Made by a program: the position numbers and the translations under genes. From Baffinella frigidus (Eukaryota; Cryptophyceae; Cryptomonadales; Baffinellaceae), in NCBI GenBank assembly GCA_026770585.1, contig MU646420.1:437371-447974 (forward strand): a stretch of DNA of 10,604 bases, given 5' to 3'. Positions 1 through 6,159 of the stretch are shown here, piece after piece. Each line of letters opens with the position of its first letter. Position 1 is the first letter of the stretch. The notes under the pieces are model-generated. The model saw only the letters and a list, made by a program, of their open reading frames with translations. It searched no databases and had not been told where the DNA came from.

Positions 1-75
1 AGGAGAGGAAGGAGGAAGGGAAGGAGGGAGGGAAGAAGAAGGGGAGGGTTGAGAGGACTAAGGACAGGAGAGAAT
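1..75. repeat. purine-rich low-complexity tract
   Basis: The strand is almost entirely A and G, in GGA/GAAGG motifs with no fixed period. It is a simple polypurine/polypyrimidine tract at the window edge and may continue to the left. No coding content is seen. Confidence 0.8.
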
Positions 76-678
76 CCTTGCACGAGGGGCTACATCACCC
101 GCGTAGCATAAGAAAAAGGACAAAGTGGGGACTCTCAAACGTAGGCGCCAAGCGGGGATGGCGAGCGACAGGTGCCTGATTGAAAGGCGGGGGGTCATTG
201 ATACATTCGTTGCCTCGCTAACTTGTTCTGTTGATTTCTAACACTATGTTCGACTTAACTCTGCTGACTCCCGAGGCACCGTAGGATAATTCACGCTTGC
301 ATTGCCCTTAACGTTGCTGGCTCATGTACATTGGGGGAAACCTCTACACAACCACATTTCTGTCCTTCCACCTTTGGTGTCTGGCTCATGTCACCTCACC
401 CTCCCCCACAACTCTCTCTCGCTGTCCTCAACTCACACCCCCACACAATCCTCTCACTTTTTGAAATCGTGTTTTCTCTCTGGGGTATTCGTGGTTGGAG
501 CTCTCATACTTCAATCATGGGATACCATGAGCCTCATAAAGGCTGACTTGTGGTTCGGTGTGTGTGCGAGTGCGATCCTATTTTGGAATAGCTCAAACAC
601 CCCAAAAGAACCAACCCTTTATCCCCTCTTCACGAGCCTCTGCACTGGAAAGCTAAACGCGATCCGAAAGCAAAAATG
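76..678. other. anonymous gene-less stretch
   Basis: No recognisable gene, RNA or element is seen. Forward open frames beginning at 302 and 331 overlap each other, are rich in Leu/Ser/His/Pro and lack any domain. The longer one runs into the 83-bp tandem duplication that follows. I treat them as chance frames. Confidence 0.5.
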
Positions 679-842
679 CTTTCTCTGCAGTCCTTTCTAC
701 GGAAGGGCGTGTCGTTGGACTATGTTGGGCGAAATTGAAACCTAAAGGACCTAAAGGACCTTTCTCTTGCAGATCCCTTCTACGGAACGGCGTGTCGTTG
801 GCATATGTTGGGCGAAATTGAAACCTAAAGGACCTAAAGGGC
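679..842 (+). repeat. 83-bp tandem duplication
   Basis: Two copies lie side by side, about 679-759 and 762-842, with matching landmarks exactly 83 bp apart (TACGGAA at 698 and 781; CCTAAAG at 741 and 824). Copies differ by a few substitutions and small indels. Each begins with a pyrimidine tract ending in TGCAG, which resembles a 3' splice acceptor, and each ends in CCTAAAGGACCTAAAGG, a motif found twice more in the window. Nothing else shows an intron here. Confidence 0.85.
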
Positions 843-1039
843 ATTCCTCTCTCAGGCAAAGCTGGTAGTGGCAGTTTCTTGAGTAGGAAAACTCTGGTGC
901 AGTTCCCAAACTTTTTCCTAATCTCGCCTCAATTCTTGCACCGTGCATTTTCACTTTCGAATAAAGTCAATAAGTCAAAGCACCAGGGCCCAGCCTCGCC
1001 CTCTCTGATCAGCCTCTGAATAGCGGTGTGTCGAATCCT
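843..1039. other. anonymous stretch
   Basis: No ORF or repeat of note. An AATAAA hexamer lies near 960 on the plus strand; alone it does not show a transcript end. Confidence 0.4.
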
Positions 1040-1242
1040 GTGAGCCTCGGTCGGACAGGTGATGAGCCTCAATGGTTGACTAATGAAGGTAAGTTCTCTC
1101 TCGCTTGTGTGTCGGGCCTTGGCCGGCGCGGCCTCTCTCCTCCTAAGCGGGGTCTCATCTGGTAGCGAAGGTCGTTCCGGGGCTCTGACTTACCTTCATT
1201 AGTCAACCATTGAGGCTCATCACCTGTCCGACCGAGGCTCAC
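1040..1242. repeat. foldback element with perfect 55-bp arms
   Basis: The left arm 1040-1094 (begins GTGAGCCTCGGTCGGACAGG) is the exact reverse complement of 1188-1242, separated by a 93-bp centre. The centre (about 1131-1180) resembles the reverse complement of the 94-bp tandem units at 4239-4427, and the right arm resembles 4460-4513. The element therefore belongs to a dispersed family. It carries no protein. It could be a foldback/MITE-type element, or a segment duplicated in inverted orientation; no clear target duplication was seen. Confidence 0.9.
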
Positions 1243-1458
1243 ATGAAGGACTCTGGCCTCTCGTGCAGTCTGCAGCGATCCTGTGACTCAAGATGTTGTG
1301 AATCAATACATCGTTAAGGTCCGAAAGGTCTGGCAGTGCCAAGGTTGCTTTATCAACACCCAACACTCAACACCCGCAGAGACACTGCAAAACACGTGAC
1401 CTGTGTTTACACAGGCTGTACACAGGTTGTACGCAGGTTAATACCGAATGTATTCGAA
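1243..1458. other. anonymous stretch with short simple repeats
   Basis: No gene is supported. There are short AACACCC/AACACTC repeats near 1355-1377 and three loose copies of an ACAGGYTGTAC-like motif near 1410-1440. Confidence 0.4.
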
Positions 1459-1482
1459 TACAGGGGTCACTCGAAATTAAGG
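1459..1482 (+). mobile_element. solo left end of family-2 MITE
   Basis: After a TA dinucleotide (1459-1460) the sequence reads CAGGGGTCACTCGAAATTAA, one base different from the left TIR of the family-2 elements at 5728 and 6700. No matching right end follows within a usual element length. This is a truncated or decayed copy. Confidence 0.65.
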
Positions 1483-1503
1483 TCATACCATTTTGAGGAC
1501 CCT

Positions 1504-1597
1504 GGTGTGTGGACCTTAAATAATTAAGGTCCACTGAAAACGGGGGTGTGCGGACCTTGGATTGTGAGGGCCCGCAAAAAACGGGTGTGTGGACCTT
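1504..1597 (+). repeat. three GGTGTGYGGACCTT repeats, spacing 39-41 bp
   Basis: The motif starts at 1504, 1545 and 1584. The first copy runs into a short palindrome (1511-1532, arms GGACCTTAA/TTAAGGTCC). The spacer sequences are only loosely alike. The repeat lies just downstream of the solo family-2 TIR and may be a scrambled element interior. Confidence 0.6.
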
Positions 1598-1629
1598 AAA
1601 TTTAGTACGTGTACAATCAAGACACGTGA

Positions 1630-1995
1630 TCAAGTCGGTTGTCCTTTATTAGACCCGTGCAATCTTCCTCTGATTGAGAGGAACATCTTCTGTGAATCCT
1701 CGCTCCCCTCCTCACCCCCCTCTTCACCACCGCCTTCCTCCCCCGACAAGGGCTCGTCCGGGACTGGGAACTTAGCGAGCTCTCGAAACTTGCCGTCCTC
1801 CGACTCGTCATCTTGAAAGGCCGAACGGATCCATACGAGGACGAGGAGTCGGAGTCGCCTCAAATTCGAGGAGCTGCTGCTCATCGTTGCCAATCCACTG
1901 GCACGCCCTGTTCGCAGAGACAGCCCTCTTCTCCTGGCTTTTCCAGCCCAAGTCGGCGTGTCCGATGACGAGTTTTTCCTGGGAAAAAATGCCAC
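1630..1995 (-). CDS. hypothetical ORF with acidic tract, doubtful
   Basis: A 121-residue open frame on the minus strand, unrecognised. The N-terminal half is basic and Ser-rich. The C-terminal part (roughly residues 63-105) is strongly acidic, with DDESEDGKFREL followed by a Glu/Gly run (EEGGGEEGGEEG). That composition suits a disordered region but also follows from the simple TCC/CCTCC-type repeat in the DNA near 1700-1750. No domain, signal peptide or membrane segment is seen. The start ATG is simply the first in frame; if real it could be an exon fragment beginning elsewhere. Overlapping frames on both strands are almost as long, which weakens the case. Confidence 0.2.
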   Translation of the reverse strand: MAFFPRKNSSSDTPTWAGKARRRGLSLRTGRASGLATMSSSSSNLRRLRLLVLVWIRSAFQDDESEDGKFRELAKFPVPDEPLSGEEGGGEEGGEEGSEDSQKMFLSIRGRLHGSNKGQPT

Positions 1996-2039
1996 TTTTT
2001 GGTCCGGGGTTCCCCCGGTCTTTGCTCAAAGGGGTGGGG

Positions 2040-2090
2040 CGGGGACCAAAGTGTGTTCCCAAAACGGGGACCAAAGTGTGTTCCCAAACC
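2040..2090 (+). repeat. two copies of a 25-bp tandem repeat
   Basis: GGGGACCAAAGTGTGTTCCC occurs at 2041 and again at 2066, a 25-bp period, immediately before the telomere-like array. A weaker related segment (TTTTTGGTCCGGGGTTCCCC) lies just upstream near 1995-2015. Confidence 0.85.
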
Positions 2091-2133
2091 CTTCTCCCTT
2101 CGTCTGCTCCTGACATCAGCCCTCAGACCTCAG

Positions 2134-2983
2134 CTAAACCCTAAACCTAACCCTAAACCATAAACCCTAAATACCATGCACTAAGCCCTGAACCCTACAA
2201 ACTAAAACTTAACCCCTAACCCATAAACTTTGAACCCTGAACCCTGAACCCTGAACCCTGAACCCTAAACCCTAAACCCTAAACCCTAAATCGTAAACCC
2301 TAAACCCTGACCCTAAAATCTAAACTCTAAACCCTAAACCCTAAACCCTAAACCCTGAACCCTGAACCTTAAACCCTAAACCCTAAACCCTAAACCGCAA
2401 ACTCTAAACCCTCAACCCTCAACCCTCAACCCTCAACCCTGAAACCTAAATCCTACACCCGACCCTCAATTTACACCCTAGACCCTAACTCCTAAACCCC
2501 TGCACCCCACACCCTACACCCTACACCCTACACCCCACACCCCACACCCTACATCCTCAACCCTTCATCCTTCACTCTACACCCTATACCCTATACCCTA
2601 CACCCTACACCCTACACCCTACACCCTACACCCTACACCCTACACCCTACACCCTACACCCTACACACCCGACACCCTACACCCTGTACCTTACTCCCTG
2701 GTCCTTGGACCTTGGACCTTGGACCTTGGACCCTGGACCCTGGACCCTAGACCCTGGACCCTGGTCCCTAGACCCCAGACCCTAGACCCTACACCCTACA
2801 CCCTACACCCTAGACCCTAGACCCTAGACCCTAGACCCTAGACCCTAGACCCTAGACCCCAGACCCTACACCCTACACCCCAGACCCTGGACCCTAGACC
2901 CTAGACCCTAGAACCTAGACCCTAGACCCTAGACCCTGGACCCTAAACCCTCAACCCTACACCATAAACCCTTCACCCTAACC
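2134..2983 (+). repeat. degenerate telomere-like heptamer array (CCCTAAA type)
   Basis: About 850 bp of 7-bp repeats related to CCCTAAA, the C-strand of the plant/algal telomere repeat. The array is organised into blocks of one variant each. CCCTGAA x4 runs 2235-2262 and CCCTAAA x4 runs 2263-2290. CCCTCAA x4 lies near 2409-2436 and a long CCCTACA block near 2599-2664. CCTTGGA x4 runs 2703-2730, followed by CCCTGGA and then CCCTAGA near 2808-2857. The array is internal here because 2.1 kb of other sequence precedes it. It is either an interstitial telomeric tract or a subtelomeric satellite derived from one. Confidence 0.95.
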
Positions 2984-3617
2984 GCAGGGCAAAGGCGTTG
3001 CCTGGGGCCCGGACCATTTCTCAAGCGCTGCGGGGGTTGCAGCGGAGGGAGCCGCGATGCTCAGCCCTTTAGGTCCTTTAGGTTGCGGGCCCTCTGGGGC
3101 GCAGCGTCAGCTGGCGGATACTCCCATGGGTGGCGAGGGAGGCGGAGCAGCAGGGCTCTCGCGCCCCGACATTGAACAGGTCTCATTGGGCTCCTTCATA
3201 GATTCTATATCAGAAACTGTCCATCTAAACGATTTCTGGTACACATCGAAGAGTTTTAAAGCTCGAAATGTACAGAACGGCTCCAAGCCCCGCTGAAATC
3301 TGAGATGGGATCTATAAAGAGGCGTAATGAGGTCCTTCCCCTCGCCGCCCCCAAGTCGTTTGCCCCCCTCCCGTTTCAATCACCCAGCCACGCTGGTCTG
3401 TTAGGGGGGGTCCATTTGTACTGTGACACCTTGGAATTGGAGCCTGTCCTTCAAATTTCTGCCGAGGTATTCCGGCAGACCACACGGCTCCAAGCACGAC
3501 TTTGTTTCACCGAGGATAGGTTGGAGCAGGACCGAGAGAGAAAGGTCACGTCCGAGAAAGGTCACGCACAGTCTACACGCGCCAGTATCCCTCAAGTGGC
3601 GAGGAGGCTCACACGCC
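2984..3617. other. mixed stretch, possible coding fragment of unresolved strand
   Basis: Open frames exist on both strands across about 3057-3379: plus 3057-3296 (79 residues, Gly-rich then SLGSFIDSISETVHLNDFWY) and minus 3107-3379 (90 residues). Both look mildly protein-like in the shared AT-balanced part (3175-3290), so neither can be chosen. No domain is recognised. The segment also holds one reverse copy of the CCTAAAGGACCTAAAGG motif (3066-3082) and two close copies of GAAAGGTCACG (near 3540-3567). Confidence 0.25.
3066..3082 (-). repeat. dispersed motif CCTAAAGGACCTAAAGG, copy 3
   Basis: Reverse-oriented exact copy of the 17-bp motif that ends both units of the 83-bp duplication (741-757 and 824-840) and recurs with one change at 3622-3641. 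In one reading frame it encodes GPLGPLG-type peptides. Confidence 0.8.
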
Positions 3618-4181
3618 CTACCATAAAGGACCTAAAGGACCGTAGGGCCCTAGGACCTGCCTAGGACCTCTCAACACCATCAAGGCTGCTCCCACCGGGT
3701 CCGCCGCCACCGGGGCCTGCCCCTGGGGCGAGGGTGTCGGCGAGGCGGTGGAGAGGCCGCCCAGCGGGTGAGCGGATGCGGCGGGGGCTCGGCCGAACCG
3801 AACGTCCGTGTCGGGGGAAGCGAAAGGCGCGCCCGGGCGCTCCTCCGCGTCGGGGGAAGCGAAAGGCGCGCTCGGGCGCTCCTCCGCGGCGGAGGGAGCG
3901 AAAGGCTCAATCTCGCGCGCCTCCCCCGGGTCCGAGGCGGCGTAGCCCGTACGCGCTGCAGCCGCACTCTGCTGCCTCGAGTTGAAGCGCCGGTACTGTT
4001 CGAGCTGCTGGGCGGCGTTCGCTGCCGGGGCTGTGAAGCTCACGCGCACAACCTCCGGCCATGCCGCCCGGTTGCCGACCAAGGGGGAAACCGGCGCCGA
4101 CGCTGCAGCAGCGTCGCGGAGGCCCGTCCCGTTTTCAGGAGACCCGTCGGTCCCCTCTACATCATCTGCCCCCAAGGGCAT
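3618..4181 (-). CDS. hypothetical Ala/Pro-rich repeat protein or exon fragment
   Basis: The longest open frame in the window (187 residues), not recognised. Residues about 1-95 are Ala/Gly/Asp-rich and include AANAAQQLEQYRRFNSRQQ, the most protein-like stretch. Residues about 95-130 hold an imperfect 13-residue repeat (AEERPGAPFASPD) matching a 39-bp DNA repeat, with glutamate and aspartate kept in each copy. The 39-bp period is a multiple of three and the changes seen keep the frame, which favours coding. The last 10 residues (GPYGPLGPLW) come from the dispersed CCTAAAGG motif, so the true 3' end or a splice site probably lies upstream of that point. No signal peptide or membrane segment is seen. 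High local GC could also hold open a chance frame, and opposite-strand frames of 157 and 113 residues exist. Confidence 0.35.
   Translation of the reverse strand: MPLGADDVEGTDGSPENGTGLRDAAAASAPVSPLVGNRAAWPEVVRVSFTAPAANAAQQLEQYRRFNSRQQSAAAARTGYAASDPGEAREIEPFAPSAAEERPSAPFASPDAEERPGAPFASPDTDVRFGRAPAASAHPLGGLSTASPTPSPQGQAPVAADPVGAALMVLRGPRQVLGPYGPLGPLW
3622..3641 (+). repeat. dispersed motif CCTAAAGGACCTAAAGG, copy 4
   Basis: CATAAAGGACCTAAAGGACC, one base from the 741-760 copy. It lies at the 3' edge of the minus-strand ORF and supplies its stop-proximal codons. Confidence 0.75.
3811..3928 (-). repeat. three imperfect 39-bp repeats inside the ORF
   Basis: Landmark TCGGGGGAAGCGAAAGGCGC occurs at 3811 and 3850, with a diverged third copy starting about 3889. 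The period of 39 bp equals 13 codons and preserves the minus-strand reading frame. Confidence 0.85.
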
Positions 4182-4238
4182 TCGCGGCCGCTACGCTCCG
4201 CTTTTTTTTCCTTTCTCTTCGTTCGTGGGATCGGGAGA

Positions 4239-4427
4239 TAGAATCCCGAACCGACCTTCGCTACCAGATATGACCCCGCTAGAGGGGAGGCGTCTCACAA
4301 GGCCCTGGGGCAACACGAGCTGAGACCAAACCTAGAATCCCGAACCGACCTTCGCTACCAGATATGACCCCGCTAGAGGGGAGGCGTCTCACAAGGCCCT
4401 GGGGCAACACAAGCTGAGACCAAACCT
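4239..4427 (+). repeat. 94-bp tandem duplication
   Basis: Copies are 4239-4332 and 4333-4426, each beginning TAGAATCCCGAACCGACC. The one difference I see is CACGAGC versus CACAAGC, so the duplication is recent or has been homogenised. The unit contains CGACCTTCGCTACCAGAT, which also occurs with few changes, reversed, in the centre of the 1040-1242 foldback. Confidence 0.95.
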
Positions 4428-4436
4428 GAGTTCATT

Positions 4437-4513
4437 GACCGTTCACATCACTCAACTAGAGGCTCGCGACCTGGTCCATGACCGAGGCTCGCCACCTGAC
4501 CGACCGAGGCTCA
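4437..4513 (+). repeat. arm-like segment of the 1040-1242 repeat family
   Basis: Contains tandem-like GAGGCTCGCGACCTGGTCC / GAGGCTCGCCACCTGACC / GAGGCTCAC units. The last part matches the right arm of the 1040-1242 foldback (GAGGCTCATCACCTGTCC then GACCGAGGCTCAC). Order relative to the 94-bp units is the same as centre-then-arm in the foldback read from its right half. Confidence 0.7.
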
Positions 4514-4552
4514 CAGCGGTCAAATTTGAGGGCCTGGCCACTTGAGGGATAT

Positions 4553-4590
4553 GATAAATTCATTGGCCCCAGCACGGCCGCCACGCCCCT
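4553..4590 (+). repeat. direct repeat, copy 1 (partner at 5163-5200)
   Basis: GATAAATTCATTGGCCCCAG and the following CACGGCCGCCACGCCC match 5163-5200 with few changes, 610 bp apart. Both are followed by a C-rich run. The spacer between copies is mostly MITE material. Confidence 0.8.
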
Positions 4591-4630
4591 CCCCCCCAAC
4601 GGAGGCTACGGCGCAGTAGGACCCCTGTAC

Positions 4631-4656
4631 ACTCAATCGCATTCGACGAGAAAGGA
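4631..4656 (+). repeat. host repeat B (ACTCAATCGYATTCGA), copy 1
   Basis: Reads ACTCAATCGCATTCGACGAG and then AAAGGA. Related copies occur at 4930-4959, 5483-5511, 5692-5718, 5824-5865 and 6063-6104, most ending GATAGGAG. The family is intimately mixed with the MITEs and seems to be a repeated host sequence carrying them. Confidence 0.75.
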
Positions 4657-4666
4657 CCCCCCTGTA

Positions 4667-4927
4667 CAGGGGTACCTCGCTCATAAGAAAACGCCCCCCC
4701 CCCAGGACCACCACGGCGCCCTAGGCATACAGGGATACCTCGCTCACGGGATACCTCGCTCATGGGGTCATAAGAACCCCCCCTCCCCCCTAGGACCACC
4801 ATAGGACCCCCGGCATGGTCCTACTGTAGGGTCCTAGGGGGGGGCGGTTTCTTATGAGCGAGGTACCCCTGTAGGGCTACTGTAGGGTCCTCCGAGGAAG
4901 CGCTTTCTTATGAGAGAGGCACCTCTG
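4667..4927. mobile_element. family-1 MITE, outer copy interrupted by a second MITE
   Basis: Left end CAGGGGTACCTCGCTCATAA starts at 4667 after TA (4665-4666). The right end, AGAGAGGCACCTCTG, stops at 4927 before TA (4928-4929). The element is split at 4728 by another family-1 copy (4730-4871). Joining 4667-4729 to 4874-4927 gives a middle (CCCTAGGCATAGGGCTACTG) that aligns with the middle of the intact element at 5230-5346 (CCCTAGGCTTAGGCCTACTG). No coding capacity. Confidence 0.85.
4730..4871. mobile_element. family-1 MITE, inner nested copy
   Basis: Begins CAGGGATACCTCGCTCA at 4730 and ends GAGCGAGGTACCCCTG at 4871, flanked on both sides by TA (4728-4729, 4872-4873). Its left end carries a small internal duplication (GGGATACCTCGCTCA twice), which explains its greater length. 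C-rich and G-rich runs flank the centre as in other copies. Confidence 0.85.
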
Positions 4928-4929
4928 TA

Positions 4930-4959
4930 CACTCAATCGTATTCGACGAGATAGGAGCC
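4930..4959 (+). repeat. host repeat B, copy 2
   Basis: ACTCAATCGTATTCGACGAG then ATAGGAGCC, immediately right of the TA that closes the outer nested MITE. Confidence 0.8.
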
Positions 4960-5162
4960 AATGGAAATATCGTTTCAATTTAGAACGACCGGACGGGCCC
5001 GCCTCACACTTGACTGGTACACATTTAGAACTGAAGAGATTTAGAAGTGTTTTTTTGGGTGTTTTGCAGCCCCTTATCTTAAAATTTATGGCATAAAATC
5101 GTCCTGCATCAGAACGATATGGCCATGAAGATAGGAGTCGGGGTCCTGACGCGCCAGTGTAA
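4960..5162. other. anonymous AT-richer stretch
   Basis: No gene, RNA or structured element is supported. It includes TTTAGAAGTGTTTTTTTGGG and, near 5120-5140, GATAGGAGTCGGGGTCCT, which is the tail found after host repeat B at 5848 and 6089. Confidence 0.4.
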
Positions 5163-5200
5163 GATAAATTCATTGATCCCACCGCGGCCGCCATGCACCC
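5163..5200 (+). repeat. direct repeat, copy 2 (partner at 4553-4590)
   Basis: GATAAATTCATTGATCCCAC and the following CGCGGCCGCCATGC correspond to 4553-4590. It leads into a C run and then the MITE at 5230. Confidence 0.8.
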
Positions 5201-5229
5201 CCCCCCCCCGGCGCAGCAGCCTGTGGGTA

Positions 5230-5346
5230 CAGGGGTACCTCGCTCATAAGAAACCAACCACCCCCTAGGACCACCATAGCGCCCTAGGCTTAGGCCTACT
5301 GTAGGGTCCCAGGGGGAGGCGATTTCTTATGAGCGAGGTACCCCTG
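5230..5346. mobile_element. family-1 MITE, intact, 117 bp, TA target duplication
   Basis: TIRs CAGGGGTACCTCGCTCATAA and its reverse complement, flanked by TA (5228-5229 and 5347-5348). The flanks CTGTGGGTA and CTAGGCTCTAAGGGC are found joined without the element at 8098-8120, with a single TA at 8105-8106. That is an apparent empty site and fixes the target duplication as TA. The Tc1/mariner-type assignment rests on the TA duplication only; no transposase is present. Confidence 0.92.
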
Positions 5347-5350
5347 TATC

Positions 5351-5460
5351 TAGGCTCTAAGGGCATCTAAGGACGCAAGGTTATGAGGACGTCGGCGTAG
5401 ATTCACTTACAGCTGTAGGCCTCCAAAGTACATTCACTTAGGCCTTCTAAGTCGTGAGAG
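5351..5460 (+). repeat. dispersed segment GGCTCTAAGGGC...GCAAGGTTATGAG, copy 1
   Basis: The first 38 bp (5351-5388) match 8110-8147 with a few changes; partial copies lie at 8220-8236 (inverted) and 8259-8293. The rest (5389-5460) holds repeated ATTCACTTA and GCCTCCAAAGTA/GCCTTCTAAGT motifs. Function unknown. Confidence 0.75.
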
Positions 5461-5482
5461 TTGACGGTTAAGCCCCCTGTAC

Positions 5483-5541
5483 ACTCAATCCTATTCGAGG
5501 AGATAGGAGCCCCCAGTACTCTCAATCGTATTACTCAATCG
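5483..5541 (+). repeat. host repeat B, copy 3 and a scrambled partial copy
   Basis: ACTCAATCCTATTCGAGGAG then ATAGGAGCCC, followed by a partial repeat (CTCTCAATCGTATTACTCAA, 5519-5538). The upstream flank TAAGCCCCCTGTA matches the flank of the MITE at 5945, so 5470-5511 looks like an unoccupied site for that insertion. Confidence 0.75.
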
Positions 5542-5543
5542 TA

Positions 5544-5663
5544 CAGGGGTACCTCGCTCATAAGAAACCTCCTACCCCCAGGACCCTACAGTAGGCCTGT
5601 GCCTATGACCCTATGGTGGTCCCTAGGGAGGGGGGGGGCTTTCTTACGAGCGAGGTAACCCTG
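5544..5663. mobile_element. family-1 MITE, 120 bp
   Basis: Left TIR CAGGGGTACCTCGCTCATAA after TA (5542-5543). The right end TTCTTACGAGCGAGGTAACC then CTG has drifted, and the right TA has become AA. Confidence 0.9.
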
Positions 5664-5681
5664 AACTGAATCGTAGGGACT

Positions 5682-5704
5682 CAATCGTATGACTCAATCG
5701 TGTT
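5682..5704 (+). repeat. left arm of 23-bp inverted repeat (partner 5898-5920)
   Basis: CAATCGTATGACTCAATCGT then GTT is the exact reverse complement of 5898-5920. The pair brackets the family-2 MITE at 5728 and host repeat B copies. Confidence 0.9.
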
Positions 5705-5718
5705 CGATGAGATAGGAG
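5692..5718 (+). repeat. host repeat B, copy 4
   Basis: ACTCAATCGTGTTCGATGAG then ATAGGAG, just left of the family-2 MITE at 5728. Confidence 0.75.
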
Positions 5719-5727
5719 GCCCGTGTA

Positions 5728-5822
5728 CAGGGGTTACTCGAAATTAAGGACACGCACCGCCCTAGGGTCCTACGGCAGGCACATATGACCACCCTAGGTG
5801 CCTTAATTTCGAGTAACCCTTG
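5728..5822. mobile_element. family-2 MITE, 95 bp
   Basis: Left TIR CAGGGGTTACTCGAAATTAA and right end TTAATTTCGAGTAACCCTTG, one mismatch between arms in the outer 22 bp, flanked by TA (5726-5727, 5823-5824). The internal left arm continues GGACACGCACCGCCC as in the copy at 6700, but the right arm has lost that part. It shares CAGGGGTTACTCG-like ends with family 1. Confidence 0.9.
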
Positions 5823-5823
5823 T

Positions 5824-5865
5824 ACTCTCAATCGTGCTCGATGCGATAGGAGTCGGGGTCCTCTC
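5824..5865 (+). repeat. host repeat B, copy 5 with long tail
   Basis: CTCTCAATCGTGCTCGATGC then GATAGGAGTCGGGGTCCTCTC. It directly follows the TA after the family-2 element and has the same tail as 6089-6104. Confidence 0.75.
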
Positions 5866-5897
5866 TCGTCGAAAACGATCGAGTAATACGATTGCGT

Positions 5898-5920
5898 AAC
5901 ACGATTGAGTCATACGATTG
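5898..5920 (-). repeat. right arm of 23-bp inverted repeat (partner 5682-5704)
   Basis: AACACGATTGAGTCATACGA then TTG, perfect reverse complement of 5682-5704. It lies in a run of ACGATTG-based short repeats (5880-5925). Confidence 0.9.
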
Positions 5921-5944
5921 GGTACCACAATAAGCCCTCCTGTA

Positions 5945-6061
5945 CAGGGGTACCTCGCTCATAAGAAAGCGCCCCCCCCTAGGGCCCTACAGTAGGCCAA
6001 TGCCTAGGGCCCTTTGGTGGTCCTAGGGGTGGGGGCGTTTCTTATGAGCCAGGCACCCCTG
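5945..6061. mobile_element. family-1 MITE, 117 bp
   Basis: Starts CAGGGGTACCTCGCTCATAA after TA (5943-5944); ends TTCTTATGAGCCAGGCACCC then CTG, followed by CA where TA is expected. Host repeat B follows at 6063. Confidence 0.9.
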
Positions 6062-6062
6062 C

Positions 6063-6104
6063 ACTCTCAATCAATCGTATTCGATGAGATAGGAGTCGGG
6101 GTCT
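6063..6104 (+). repeat. host repeat B, copy 6 with long tail
   Basis: ACTCTCAATCAATCGTATTC then GATGAGATAGGAGTCGGGGTC. It contains an extra CAAT compared with copy 5. Confidence 0.75.
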
Positions 6105-6159
6105 TCGTCAGCCTCTCCACGCCACCCTGTCGCGAACCTGCCCGCACCCACACGCGTTA

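Noticed and set aside
302-745. 147-residue forward frame as a gene
   Set aside because: It has low-complexity composition, crosses into the tandem duplication, and has no domain; a competing frame overlaps.
2134-2983. True chromosome end at the left array
   Set aside because: Over 2 kb of complex sequence lies outside it, and the heptamers are strongly diverged.
3586-4551. 15-bp inverted match TATCCCTCAAGTGGC (3586-3600 / 4537-4551)
   Set aside because: It is exact but short, 951 bp apart, and with no further structure; it may be a trace of a dispersed repeat but is too weak to report as a finding.
4478-4804. Forward 108-residue frame, and reverse frames over 4520-4802 and 4877-5257
   Set aside because: They consist largely of MITE ends and C/G runs; no domain or codon pattern supports a gene.
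5230-5346. PIF/Harbinger-type MITE with TTA duplication
   Set aside because: Some copies follow TTA, but others follow GTA, and the apparent empty site at 8105 shows duplication of TA only.
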